DNA of 64,000 nt from VRUE01 sp035557635 (GCA_035557635.1 DATMDR010000061.1:48403-112402); one strand, 5' to 3'; positions 41,076-49,524 are shown, counted from the first letter of the stretch. The notes: generated by a model from the sequence alone, not told the origin. A program made the numbers and translations.

Positions 41076-42020
41076 CTACCACCTCTGCTCGTAACGATTT
41101 CGTAGCCAGATCGCGAAGGAGTTCATCGCCAGCAGTACGCCCAACATGACGATGATTCCCGCCGCCGCCAGCGCCTGGAACTCCTCCTGCGGGCGCACCG
41201 CGTAGTTGAAGATCTGCACCGGCAGCGCCGAGTAGCCGTCGGGCGAGAACGGCGTCGGGTCGAAGGTGACGAAGACCGTCGCCCCAACCAGCAGCAGCGG
41301 CGCCGTCTCTCCCAGGGCCCGCGAGACGGCGAGGATGACGCCAGTGGCGATGCCCGGTATCGAGGCGGGCAGAACCTGGGAACGGATCGTCTGCCACTGG
41401 GTCGCGCCCAGCGCCAGCGAGCCCTGGCGTATCGAGTCGGGAACGGCGCGGATCGCCTCGCGGGCAGCGATGATCACCATCGGCAGCACCAGCAGCGCCA
41501 GAGTCAGTGAGCCGGCGGCAAGGATGAAGCCGAGGTCGAGTGGCCCGCGGACGATGAAGGCCAGGCCGAGGATGCCGTAGATGATCGAGGGCACCGCCGC
41601 GAGGTTCTGGATGTTGACCTCGATCAGCCGGTTCCACCACTTCGACTTGTCGGCGTACTCCTCGAGGTAGATCGCCGCACCGATCCCGACCGGGACGACG
41701 AAGAGGATCACGCCGGCGATCAGCTCCAGCGAGCCGATGATCGCCGTCCGGAAGCCTGCTTTCTCTGGAAAGGCAGTCGACGGCGGATTGGTGAAGAGAT
41801 CGGTGCTGAGCGCCGAAGCACCCTGCGTAAAGGCCTGGATCAACAGCGCGAGCAGGCCCGCGAGCGCGATCAAGATCGCCAGCAGCAGAAGCCCGGCGAA
41901 GACGGCGTTGCGGATCACGTCCCCGCGGGGCTGGTCGCGCAGCATCGCCTGCGTCGTCGCCCTGGCCCCGGCCATGGCGAGGCGATTGCGCGGCGCGGCA
42001 GCTCCAGGGCCGGTCATCAC
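41076..42020 (-). CDS. pstA: Phosphate ABC transporter permease PstA
   Basis: 314 aa with six predicted TM helices and the BPD permease EAA-like loop (EAIRAVPDSIRQGSLALGAT). ILAVSRALGETAPLLLVG is the conserved PstA segment facing the membrane. It forms the channel with PstC. Four-base overlap with pstC upstream; 10 bases before pstB. Confidence 0.94.
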   Translation of the reverse strand: MMTGPGAAAPRNRLAMAGARATTQAMLRDQPRGDVIRNAVFAGLLLLAILIALAGLLALLIQAFTQGASALSTDLFTNPPSTAFPEKAGFRTAIIGSLELIAGVILFVVPVGIGAAIYLEEYADKSKWWNRLIEVNIQNLAAVPSIIYGILGLAFIVRGPLDLGFILAAGSLTLALLVLPMVIIAAREAIRAVPDSIRQGSLALGATQWQTIRSQVLPASIPGIATGVILAVSRALGETAPLLLVGATVFVTFDPTPFSPDGYSALPVQIFNYAVRPQEEFQALAAAGIIVMLGVLLAMNSFAIWLRNRYEQRW

Positions 42021-42934
42021 TCGTAGACCTCGCGGTACCTGCGGACCAGGCGGATGCTGATCATGTTCATGACCAGCGTGATCGCGAAGAGCACCGTGCC
42101 GACCGCGAACACCGATTTGTAGTCGAGCGATCCGGTCGAGATGTCGCCGGTGGCGGTGACGCCGATGTAGGCAGTCATCGTTTGGATCGACTCAACCGGG
42201 TTGAAGGTGAAATTGGGGGTCGAGCCGGCGGCAAGGAGGACGATCATCGTCTCGCCGACGGCGCGTGAGGTCGCCAGCACGATCGAGGCGACGATGCCGG
42301 AGAGCGCCGCCGGGAAGACGACACGGGTCGCCACCTTCAGCTTCGTCGCGCCCATCGCGTAGGCGCCCTCTCGCAGACCGTTGGGCACCGCCGACATCGC
42401 GTCCTCGGAGATCGAGGCGATGATCGGCACGATCATCAGGCCGACGCCGAGGCCGGCGGCGAGCGCCATGAACGGCTTGCCGGCGGCGCCGCCAAGGAAC
42501 TCTCCGGGCCAGAGCGGCACGATGATCTCAGGCGCGATGAAGCTGGCGGCGAAGAAACCGATCGCAACGGTGGGGATGCCGGCGAGGATCTCCAGCACCG
42601 GCTTCACCGTCTTGCGCACCCGCGGGCGCGCATACTCGCTCAGGTAGACCGCGGCGCCGAGCCCGATCGGGATCGCGAACAGCATCCCCCAGAGCGTCAC
42701 GTTGAAGGTGCCGGCGACGATCGCCAGCACGCCGAAGCTGGGCGGCTCGAACTGCGGCGTCCAGTCGATCCCGAAGAAGAACTCGCTGGCCGGGACGATC
42801 TCGAAGAAGCCGATCGTCGGCCCGACCAGCGAGATGACGATCGCCGTCGTGGTGAGGACGGAGAGAATCCCGCAGGCGGCGAGAAGGCCCTGGATGGCCT
42901 TCTCGCCGTAGCGGGGTTTGGAGGACTGCAGCAC
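42017..42934 (-). CDS. pstC: Phosphate ABC transporter permease PstC
   Basis: 305 aa, six TM helices; LATSRAVGETMIVLLAAG is the PstC signature and EDAMSAVPNGLREGAYAMGA the cytoplasmic coupling loop to PstB. The start shares one base with the pstS stop and the end overlaps pstA by four bases, so the operon is tightly coupled. Confidence 0.94.
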   Translation of the reverse strand: MLQSSKPRYGEKAIQGLLAACGILSVLTTTAIVISLVGPTIGFFEIVPASEFFFGIDWTPQFEPPSFGVLAIVAGTFNVTLWGMLFAIPIGLGAAVYLSEYARPRVRKTVKPVLEILAGIPTVAIGFFAASFIAPEIIVPLWPGEFLGGAAGKPFMALAAGLGVGLMIVPIIASISEDAMSAVPNGLREGAYAMGATKLKVATRVVFPAALSGIVASIVLATSRAVGETMIVLLAAGSTPNFTFNPVESIQTMTAYIGVTATGDISTGSLDYKSVFAVGTVLFAITLVMNMISIRLVRRYREVYE

Positions 42935-43890
42935 TAACCGAGTTTCGCCGTCGCGTCCTTGGAGGCTTTCAGCTGCTCTTCGGTGAGCGGGATGAAGCCA
43001 ACCGACTCGGCGATTTCGTTGATGTTGTCCAGGTAGTAGTCGACGAACGCCTTCACCTGCGGCTCTTTCAGCGCCTCGCCGCTCGGGTAGATGAAGAGCG
43101 GCCGGCTCAGCGGCACGTAGGTGTCGTTCTGCGCGGTCTCCGCCGAGGGGAGGACGCAGCCTTTGCCGCCGTCGACCTCGAGCGCCTTCAGGGCGTCTTC
43201 GTTCTCCAGGTAGAAGGAGTAGCCGAAGTAGCCGATGCCGCCGGGAGCACCCTCGACACCGGTGACCGTGGCGTTGTCGTTCTCGCCGACGTTGTTGTAG
43301 TCCTTGCGGGAGGCGCCCTCCTCACCGTTGATTTCTTCGGTGAAGTAGTCGAACGTGCCGGAATCGGTGCCCGGGCCGAAGAGCGCCAGATCCTCGTCGA
43401 ATTCCTCTTTCAGGCCGGGGATCTGGCTCCAGTTGGAGAGATCGGAGTCGGGGCCCCAGATCGCGCTGAGCTGGTCGACGGTGAGGCAGTTGACCGGGTT
43501 CTCGGGATTGACGACGACGGTCAGGGCGTCGGTCGCGACCCGCACCTCCTCATAGGAGATGCCGGCTTTCTCACAGGCTTCCACCTCTTCGGGCTCGATC
43601 GCGCGGGAGGCGTCGGAGATCGCCGTCTCGCCGGCGCAGAACTTTTCGAAGCCGCCGCCGGTGCCGGAGGTCCCAACCGTCACCCGGACGTCGGAGTTTT
43701 CGGCTTCGAACTGCTCGGCGACCGCCTCGGTCAGCGGCGCCACCGTGCTCGAGCCGTCGATGCGGATCGATCCGGAGAGGTCGCCCCCACCTCCGCTGCC
43801 GCTGCTTTCGTCGTCGTCGCCGCACGCCGCGACCCCGAAGGCCAGGACGACCGCGGAGGCGATGACCATGAGCCACTTAGGGATAGTCAA
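42934..43890 (-). CDS. pstS: Phosphate-binding lipoprotein PstS
   Basis: 318 aa. Signal peptide with lipobox FGVAACGDDD (Cys about 23), a Ser/Gly linker, then the periplasmic-binding fold: SIRIDGSSTVAPLTEAVAEQ (phosphate loop), TVGTSGTGGGFEKFCAGETA (second phosphate loop with Ser/Thr/Gly), and GPGTDSGTFDYFTEEI. It captures phosphate outside the membrane for PstCAB. It is the first gene of the operon, and a PHO-box-like array lies 80-120 bases upstream. Confidence 0.95.
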   Translation of the reverse strand: MTIPKWLMVIASAVVLAFGVAACGDDDESSGSGGGGDLSGSIRIDGSSTVAPLTEAVAEQFEAENSDVRVTVGTSGTGGGFEKFCAGETAISDASRAIEPEEVEACEKAGISYEEVRVATDALTVVVNPENPVNCLTVDQLSAIWGPDSDLSNWSQIPGLKEEFDEDLALFGPGTDSGTFDYFTEEINGEEGASRKDYNNVGENDNATVTGVEGAPGGIGYFGYSFYLENEDALKALEVDGGKGCVLPSAETAQNDTYVPLSRPLFIYPSGEALKEPQVKAFVDYYLDNINEIAESVGFIPLTEEQLKASKDATAKLG

Positions 43891-43969
43891 CTCTGTCTCC
43901 TATCTGGTTTTGCTCCGATTGCGGCCCACGGGGGCCGATGCCTAAGCCACCCTCTCAGCGGCCCCCCGG

Positions 43970-44013
43970 CAGCTTGTTACGTGCCTGTATCGGGGATGTA
44001 AAAAAGATGTAAA
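43970..44013 (-). promoter_or_regulatory. PHO-box-like array upstream of pstS
   Basis: Minus-strand 11-mers in register: TTTACATCTTT, TTTACATCCCC, GATACAGGCAC, GTAACAAGCTG (core [TG][TA][TA]AC). The same period and core recur at three other promoters in the locus. It sits in the only long gap of the pst region (43891-44042), upstream of pstS. Confidence 0.6.
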
Positions 44014-44042
44014 AGAGCGTCGGGAGTGCCGGTTGGCGCGCC

Positions 44043-44330
44043 TCATCCGTCCGGCGAGAAGCGGTAGCCGATGCCGCTGTGGGTGTGGATCAGGCGAAGC
44101 TCCGGCAACGCCTCGCCGAGCTTGGAGCGCAGGCGGCTGACGTAGACGTCGACCGAGCGGTCGTCGTGGCGCGGCTCGCCGCCCCAGACCTGGGAGTAGA
44201 GCTCCTCGCGGGTCATGATCCGCTGTGGGTGCTCGGCCAGCGTGGCGAGCAGCTGGAGCTCCCGCATCGTCAGGCTCAGGGGTCGCCCGTCGACCAGTGC
44301 CGCGTGCTCCTCCAGCCGAATCTCCAGCAT
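44043..44330 (-). CDS. Stand-alone OmpR-type winged-helix protein (no receiver)
   Basis: 95 aa, only the C-terminal effector domain of an OmpR/PhoB regulator: LSLTMRELQLLATLAEHP, MTREELYSQVWGGE, RSVDVYVSRLRSKLGEALPELRLIHT, GIGYRF. There is no receiver in frame upstream. It lies 36 bases after a full-length regulator with the same output fold, as if a duplicated gene had lost its receiver. It keeps the DNA-contacting residues, so it could bind the PHO-box-like repeats without phosphorylation control, as an antagonist or constitutive binder. Confidence 0.78.
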   Translation of the reverse strand: MLEIRLEEHAALVDGRPLSLTMRELQLLATLAEHPQRIMTREELYSQVWGGEPRHDDRSVDVYVSRLRSKLGEALPELRLIHTHSGIGYRFSPDG

Positions 44331-44359
44331 CCGGTCGAGGATCGCCGCACCCGGCGGCC

Positions 44360-44403
44360 GGCCGGGTTACGCAGCCGTAAAGCTGCTGTGAACTAGTTGT
44401 GAA
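44360..44403 (-). promoter_or_regulatory. PHO-box-like array before the stand-alone winged-helix gene
   Basis: Minus-strand 11-mers: TTCACAACTAG, TTCACAGCAGC, TTTACGGCTGC, GTAACCCGGCC. They span the end of the response regulator gene and lie 30-73 bases upstream of the stand-alone winged-helix start, implying a separate promoter inside the operon. Confidence 0.55.
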
Positions 44404-45167
44404 TCCGGCGCCTCGGCTGGCTCCGCGGCCTTTGCCGCCGCCGGCGGCGGCACGGTGCCGTCGACCGGCTCCGGGTCGAAGCGGTAGCCGACGCCGAAGT
44501 GGGTGTGGATGTAGCCCCAGCCCGGCGAGCGCTTCTCCAGCTTTTGGCGCAGCTTGCGGACGAAGACGTCGACCGAGCGGTCGCCGTGGGCCATCGCGTA
44601 GCCCCAGACGCGCTGGTAGATCGCCTCGCGCTCGAGCACCTGGCCTTCGGCATCGGCAAGCAGGAGAAGCAGCTCGAACTCACGGCGAGTGAGGTCGAGG
44701 CTGGTGCCGCCGACGAAGGCCTGGAACTGATCGGCGCGGATCTCCATCTCGCCGGCAAGCATCGGCCCTGCCTCGACCCGGGGCTGAGAGCGGCGGCGGC
44801 GGCGCGAGACGGCTTCGATCCGTGCCATCACCTCTTCGGGGTGGCAGGGCTTGGCGATCCAGTCGTCGACGCCGAGGCGGAGGCCGCGCACCCGCTGCGC
44901 CACGGTCGAGCGACCGGTGCAGACGATCACGCCGAGGTCGGGGAGCATCCCGCAGACTCGCTCGAGGTAGCTCCAGCCCTCGTCGCCCAGAACCGCCGGG
45001 TCGACCAGCAGGGCGTTTAGCTTCATCGCCACCAGCTCCTCCGGAGGAATGACGCTGGCGACCTGCCGGTGCTGCCACCCGGTCGCCTCGATGCGCTTCG
45101 CGAGGACGGTGACGAAACCGCTGTCGTCGTCGATCACCGCGAGCCGAATGGTCTGCTGCTGGGTCAC
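44367..45167 (-). CDS. OmpR-family response regulator, probable PhoP/PhoB role
   Basis: 266 aa. The receiver has the acidic cluster DDD (13-15), phospho-acceptor Asp56 (LLVDPAV) and IAKP with the conserved Lys; the winged helix follows (LTRREFELLLLLADAEG, RSVDVFVRKLRQKLEKRSP, HFGVGYRF). A Pro/Ala-rich tail of about 30 residues is unusual. No histidine kinase is adjacent, so the PhoR-like partner must be elsewhere. Location at the head of the pst-ppx-ppk locus and the repeats around it argue for phosphate control. Confidence 0.85.
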   Translation of the reverse strand: MTQQQTIRLAVIDDDSGFVTVLAKRIEATGWQHRQVASVIPPEELVAMKLNALLVDPAVLGDEGWSYLERVCGMLPDLGVIVCTGRSTVAQRVRGLRLGVDDWIAKPCHPEEVMARIEAVSRRRRRSQPRVEAGPMLAGEMEIRADQFQAFVGGTSLDLTRREFELLLLLADAEGQVLEREAIYQRVWGYAMAHGDRSVDVFVRKLRQKLEKRSPGWGYIHTHFGVGYRFDPEPVDGTVPPPAAAKAAEPAEAPDSQLVHSSFTAA

Positions 45168-45221
45168 GTTGACACGATTCTATGCTGTAGCGGCGACGGG
45201 GCGGGGGTGGAAATCCCTGCG

Positions 45222-45243
45222 TTCACAGGATTTTCACAGCCCA
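45222..45243 (+). promoter_or_regulatory. Two PHO-box-like 11-mers in the divergent promoter region
   Basis: TTCACAGGATT and TTCACAGCCCA in tandem on the plus strand, 55 bases from the response regulator start on the other strand. The orientation points toward the plus-strand leader at 45250-45434. Only two repeats, so weaker than the other arrays. Confidence 0.5.
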
Positions 45244-45347
45244 AAGCATCCTAATTGCGGGAAAGTCGCCCATGGGGCTTCTCCGGATGTTCACCCCCCG
45301 GCGCCGTGCCGGCTGCAGACTTCACCTCACGAGACTCCTCTCTCGTC

Positions 45348-45377
45348 GCGAACGGCCCCCTGCCCCGGGCCGTTCGC
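45348..45377 (+). terminator. Intrinsic terminator-like hairpin in a leader region
   Basis: GCGAACGGCCC (45348-45358) pairs perfectly with GGGCCGTTCGC (45367-45377), loop of 8, followed by ATTTTC. It lies between divergent genes, 57 bases before the start of the small membrane gene. It would end any RNA begun near 45250, giving a short RNA of about 120 bases or an attenuated leader. Confidence 0.6.
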
Positions 45378-45434
45378 ATTTTCGGAGGCGCCTGGAACGA
45401 CAGCGGATCCTGGCGAAGCGCTAGATTCCCGAGT

Positions 45435-45692
45435 GTGAAGTTCCCCTCGCGCCCCGCTCGCCTAGCCGCCGCCCTCTGCGCGGCGCTCACCATGCTGCTG
45501 GTCGCGGCGCCGGCGGCGCTGGCCGAGAACGGTGTCGGCCTGGCGGGGCCAGTGACCGACAAGGAAATCACCTTCTTCTGCTTCGGAGTGATCGGCTTTT
45601 TCGCGCTCCTCGTGGTCGTCCTCTCGCTGGTCCAGGCGAAGCTGGAGAAGCGCAAAGAACTGCGCCGCCAAGACCTGGATCGCTTCGGCTGA
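45435..45692 (+). CDS. Small membrane protein with signal-like N-terminus
   Basis: 85 aa from GTG at 45435. A signal-like segment (RLAAALCAALTMLLVAAPAALA) is followed by a second TM helix (FFCFGVIGFFALLVVVLSLV) and a basic cytoplasmic-type tail (KLEKRKELRRQDLDRFG). No family recognised. The 267-base gap before it holds two PHO-box-like repeats and a terminator-like hairpin. Confidence 0.7.
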   Translation: MKFPSRPARLAAALCAALTMLLVAAPAALAENGVGLAGPVTDKEITFFCFGVIGFFALLVVVLSLVQAKLEKRKELRRQDLDRFG

Positions 45693-45698
45693 GCCGCG

Positions 45699-46547
45699 TC
45701 AGTCGAGTCTGAATCCAGTCAGCAGACGCTTCTCGGTCTCGCCGTCAATTGCGGCAAGGACTTCCACTCGGCCCTCGAGCGGAGTGTCGCGGATCTTGGT
45801 CGCCAGCAGGTCGTCGACCTGGAAGATCCCGGCTGAGTTGTTGAGCTCGATCTCGATCCGCACCGGGCGCTCCTCCCCCGCCTCGATCCGGACCTCGTCG
45901 ATCGCCGCGGCGGAGATCGAGTGGATCCCCTCCTGGCCCGCCTCCAGCGGCAGGCGCGTGCGCCCCTGGGCCATGTCGAGCGCGTCGGCGACCCGCACCA
46001 CGCCGGCTTCCAGCGTGTAGGGCTGGCCGCGGCGGCGGTGGCCGATGATCGCGTGCAGGATCTCCGAGGCAATCACGGTCCGCTGTGGCTCGGAATAGGA
46101 GTCGGCCAGCAAACGGTCGAGGGCGTTGCTGGCGAGAAAGAGGCTGTAGGCCTCGTGATCGGCGCGGTGGATCGACATGCCGACGTCGTGCAGCAAAGCG
46201 CCACCGGCGACGACCACCTCGGCGTCGCGGGCGCTCATCCCATGGTCGGCGACGACCGCCGGCTCCTCCCCGGCCTTGACCAGGAGGCGCAGCAGCCGCA
46301 GGGCGATGTTGAGGACGATCTGGGTGTGCACCCAGGAGTGGTCGGACATGCCGAGCCGCTCCGCATGGACCTGCGCCATGTACCACCAGGCCCGAACCTG
46401 CTCGTCCTCGTTGACCGCCGACAGGAAGCTGTCGAGCCGACGGTTGCCGCGGGTCGGTGCCCTCACCCGCGCCTCGGCGATCGCCTCCTTCGGCGGTTTG
46501 CGCTTCGGCCCCTTCGGGTCAGGCGTGGGAACTGCCTCGCCGGTCAC
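45699..46547 (-). CDS. HD-domain phosphohydrolase
   Basis: 282 aa. HD metal motif: DHSWVHTQIVLNIALRL (first His), GGALLHDVGMSIHRADHEA (His-Asp), then ILHAIIGHRRR and VRVADALDMAQGR (last Asp). There is no sensor or GGDEF part. HD proteins of this kind hydrolyse nucleotides or phosphodiesters; substrate unknown. Convergent with the small membrane gene, 6 bases apart. Confidence 0.87.
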   Translation of the reverse strand: MTGEAVPTPDPKGPKRKPPKEAIAEARVRAPTRGNRRLDSFLSAVNEDEQVRAWWYMAQVHAERLGMSDHSWVHTQIVLNIALRLLRLLVKAGEEPAVVADHGMSARDAEVVVAGGALLHDVGMSIHRADHEAYSLFLASNALDRLLADSYSEPQRTVIASEILHAIIGHRRRGQPYTLEAGVVRVADALDMAQGRTRLPLEAGQEGIHSISAAAIDEVRIEAGEERPVRIEIELNNSAGIFQVDDLLATKIRDTPLEGRVEVLAAIDGETEKRLLTGFRLD

Positions 46548-46573
46548 GGGGGATCGTAGGGGAGGGGTCAGCG

Positions 46574-47098
46574 TTAACCGCAGACAGGCCAGGGACTCGA
46601 GCCCGAGCTGGCGTAAAGCAGTGCCGCCCGGTAGTCCTGCTCTGACTCTGAGGCCGCAGCTGGGTCACCGGAGCCGCCGACGGAGGCCCAGGTTTCGAAG
46701 GAGAACTGGTACTTGCCGCGGTAGCTGCCGTCGGCGGAGACGATGGTCGGGTCGCCCCCCGACTCGCAGGCGGCGATCGCCTCGAGGGTGGCGCGCGAGA
46801 CGCCGCCGGGCAGGGTGGCGAACAGCTCGCGTCGCTTGCGGCGCAGCTCGGCGCGGCGTTCTGCCTCCATGCGATCGGCGACCGCGTGAACCGTGCGGTG
46901 GAAGCGTTCGATCGGCCACTCGAGGGCAGCGGGCTCGGCCGGCCTGGCGCCGGCGAGGCCGATCCGCGGCTGGCTGGGGTCGCCGTCGACCGCGGCGATG
47001 GCGGCAGCCGGGAAGGCGATGGCGGCAATCAGGACAGAGACGATGTATGTGCGTTTCGTAAGCAAGACGCGGAACCGTGTCGAGGTTCTGCTGTCCAC
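46574..47098 (-). CDS. Secreted Rpf/transglycosylase-like protein
   Basis: 174 aa with an N-terminal TM/signal (YIVSVLIAAIAFPAAAIAAV), a coiled-coil middle (MEAERRAELRRKRREL) and a C-terminal resuscitation-promoting-factor-like lysozyme fold: AIAACESGGDPTIVSADGSYR with the catalytic Glu, GKYQFSFETWASVGGSGDP and a terminal WPVCG. It likely cleaves peptidoglycan and supports growth resumption. It is divergent from purU. Confidence 0.85.
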   Translation of the reverse strand: MDSRTSTRFRVLLTKRTYIVSVLIAAIAFPAAAIAAVDGDPSQPRIGLAGARPAEPAALEWPIERFHRTVHAVADRMEAERRAELRRKRRELFATLPGGVSRATLEAIAACESGGDPTIVSADGSYRGKYQFSFETWASVGGSGDPAAASESEQDYRAALLYASSGSSPWPVCG

Positions 47099-47222
47099 AG
47101 GGTGACCGCCGTCACATACCGCGAGCTGCTAGAGCCAAACGTCACGAGCTCAGGCGTGAACCAGAACTGCCGGCGATGCCCTTGAAGCGGATCTTGCGGC
47201 TGCGGAGCGGCATCATGCACGG

Positions 47223-48074
47223 ATCGCGGAGCACCCGACAACGCGCCTGCTGCTGGCCTGCCCAGACCGGCCGGGGCTGATCGCCGCGGTCAGCGGCTTC
47301 CTCGCCGATGCCGGCCTCAACATCGTCGACGCCGACCAGCACTCCAGCGGGGAGGGGCGGTTCTTCATGCGGATGGTGTTCGAGCCGGCCTCCGAGGCAG
47401 AGCGGGCGGGCCTCTACCGGCGCTTCGACGAGGAGATCGGCGAGCCGCTGCAGATGGATTACCGCTTCGCCGAGTCGGGTGAGCGCAAGCGGATCGCGAT
47501 CATGGTCTCGCGCGAGGACCACTGCCTCTCTGACCTGCTCTGGCGCTGGCGCAGCGGCGAGTTGGGCGCCGACCTCGTAGGGGTCATCTCCAACCACCCC
47601 GACCACGGCGACCAGGTTGGGTCGCTCGGACTGCCCTTCCACCAGGTGCCGGTGGAGCCGACCGCGAAGGCTGAGGCCGAGGCGCAGATGCTGGAGCTGC
47701 TCGAAGGGCAGGTGGACCTGCTCGTCCTCGCCCGCTACATGCAGGTCCTCTCCGGCAAGTTCCTGGAGCGGCTGGGCGCGCCGGCGATCAACATCCACCA
47801 CAGCTTCCTGCCCGCCTTCGTCGGCGCCGATCCCTACCGCCGCGCCCACGAGCGCGGCGTCAAGTTGATCGGCGCCACCGCCCACTACGTCACCGAGGAC
47901 CTCGACGCCGGGCCGATCATCGACCAGGATGTGACCCGGGTCAGCCACCGCGACGAGGTCGGCGATCTGATGCAGATCGGACGGGACGTCGAGCGCCTCG
48001 TCCTCTCCCGCGCCGTCAAGGCCCACCTCGACGACCGGGTCCTCCTCGACGGCGATAGAACCATCGTCTTCTAG
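47223..48074 (+). CDS. purU: Formyltetrahydrofolate deformylase, start codon unclear
   Basis: About 280 aa. An N-terminal ACT domain (TRLLLACPDRPGLIAAVSGF, LNIVDADQHSS) senses ligands; the formyltransferase-fold domain contains GVISNHPDH, INIHHSFLPAF (Asn/His catalytic) and VTEDLDAGPII with the catalytic Asp. It releases formate from 10-formyl-THF for purine synthesis and one-carbon balance. The frame is open only after a TGA at 47157-47159, and no ATG, GTG or TTG occurs in it before the ACT domain. ATGs at 47176 and 47215 lie in another frame. Either a near-cognate start is used or the 5' end carries an indel. Confidence 0.87.
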   Translation: MAEHPTTRLLLACPDRPGLIAAVSGFLADAGLNIVDADQHSSGEGRFFMRMVFEPASEAERAGLYRRFDEEIGEPLQMDYRFAESGERKRIAIMVSREDHCLSDLLWRWRSGELGADLVGVISNHPDHGDQVGSLGLPFHQVPVEPTAKAEAEAQMLELLEGQVDLLVLARYMQVLSGKFLERLGAPAINIHHSFLPAFVGADPYRRAHERGVKLIGATAHYVTEDLDAGPIIDQDVTRVSHRDEVGDLMQIGRDVERLVLSRAVKAHLDDRVLLDGDRTIVF

Positions 48075-48171
48075 CGCGCAGAGAGTGACTTCGCCTTTTT
48101 TCGCGATAGTGGCGAAGAAAAGCGAAGTCAGCGGGCTGGCTGGCTGGCCAGTTTTATCGTAAGGTGCTTCG

Positions 48172-49524
48172 ATGGAGCAGGCGACGATTCCCCGGCCGCG
48201 GACCCGCGCCACGCCGGCTTCCGCGCGACCACCCGGCTCGCGGGCACCGGCGCTGGTGCAGGGGCTGAGATACGTGCGCGACCCGCTTGGCTTCCTGAGT
48301 GGGCTGCAGCGCCGCTACGGCGACGTCTTCTCGGTTGCCTTCCCCTACTTCGGCCGGGTCGTCTACGTCGCCAGCCCGGAGCTGGTCAAAGCGGTCTTCA
48401 CGGGCTCACCCGACCAGTTCCACGCCGGCGAGGCGAACGCAACCGTGCTCGAGCCGGCGCTGGGCCCGAACTCCGTCCTCACCCTCGACGAGGGCCCGCA
48501 CATGCGCCAGCGCAAGCTGCTGCTGCCCCCATTCCACGGCGAGCGCATCGGTCACTACGGAGAGCTGATGCGGGAGATCACGCTGCGGGAGATGGAGAGC
48601 TGGCCGGTGGGCGAGCCGTTCGCGTTGCGCCCCCACACGCAGCGGATCACCCTGGCGGTGATCATGCGCGCCGTTTTCGGCGTCCACGATGAGGAGCGGC
48701 TGGCCCGCTTCGAGCGGCTGATCGACGACTTCAGCCAGCGCGTCAACCTGATCACCTCCTTCCCCGCCCTGCGCAGGGACCTCGGCCGCTGGAGCCCCTG
48801 GTCGCGCTTCCTCCGCTCACGCGAGGCGCTCGACGAGTTCATCTACGAGGAGATCGCGATCCGCCGCGCCGAGGCGGCGGGCGAGGGTGAGGGCGACGAC
48901 GTGCTCTCGCTGTTGCTGCAGGCTCGCCATGACGACGGCAGCCCGATGAGCGACGAGGAGCTGCGCGACGAGCTGGTGACCGTGCTCGGTGCCGGGCACG
49001 AGACCACGGCGACCGCGCTGGCTTGGGCGATGGAGCGGCTTCTGCGCACTCCGCGGGCACTGCAGCGGTTGCGCGAGTCGATCGCGGCGGGCGAGGACGA
49101 CTACCTCGCGGCGACGGCGAAAGAGACGCTGCGGGCCCGGCCGGTGATCCTCGACGTGGCGCGCAAGCTGACCGCGCCGGCCGAGATCGGCGGCTACCAG
49201 CTGGCGGCGGGCACCTTCGTGATGCCGGCGATCGCCGCCCTTCACTACCGCGAGGACCTCTTCCCGCAGCCGCAGGAGTTCCGGCCCGAGCGCTTCCTCG
49301 ATGGCAAGGCCGACAACTACGCCTGGATCCCCTTCGGCGGCGGCGTGCGCCGCTGCATCGGGGCCGCCTTCGCCGAATACGAGATGAAGGTGATCCTGCG
49401 CGCGATCCTCGAGCGAGCCGACCTCGAGGCTCCCGATCCGAAGCCGGAGCGGGTCAAGGTCCGCAACATCACCCTGGCGCCCGGCAAGGGCGCCCAGGTC
49501 ACCCTGACTCGGCCCCTGCGCTAG
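48172..49524 (+). CDS. Cytochrome P450
   Basis: 450 aa, soluble. I-helix GAGHETTATAL with the acid-alcohol pair region, E-x2-R of the K-helix (KETLRARPV), FRPERFLDG and the heme-cysteine loop WIPFGGGVRRCIGAAFAEYE. The N-terminal Arg/Pro/Ala-rich stretch is not a membrane anchor. Substrate unknown; no ferredoxin or reductase gene is adjacent. It ends 25 bases inside the convergent ABC-F gene. Confidence 0.93.
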   Translation: MEQATIPRPRTRATPASARPPGSRAPALVQGLRYVRDPLGFLSGLQRRYGDVFSVAFPYFGRVVYVASPELVKAVFTGSPDQFHAGEANATVLEPALGPNSVLTLDEGPHMRQRKLLLPPFHGERIGHYGELMREITLREMESWPVGEPFALRPHTQRITLAVIMRAVFGVHDEERLARFERLIDDFSQRVNLITSFPALRRDLGRWSPWSRFLRSREALDEFIYEEIAIRRAEAAGEGEGDDVLSLLLQARHDDGSPMSDEELRDELVTVLGAGHETTATALAWAMERLLRTPRALQRLRESIAAGEDDYLAATAKETLRARPVILDVARKLTAPAEIGGYQLAAGTFVMPAIAALHYREDLFPQPQEFRPERFLDGKADNYAWIPFGGGVRRCIGAAFAEYEMKVILRAILERADLEAPDPKPERVKVRNITLAPGKGAQVTLTRPLR

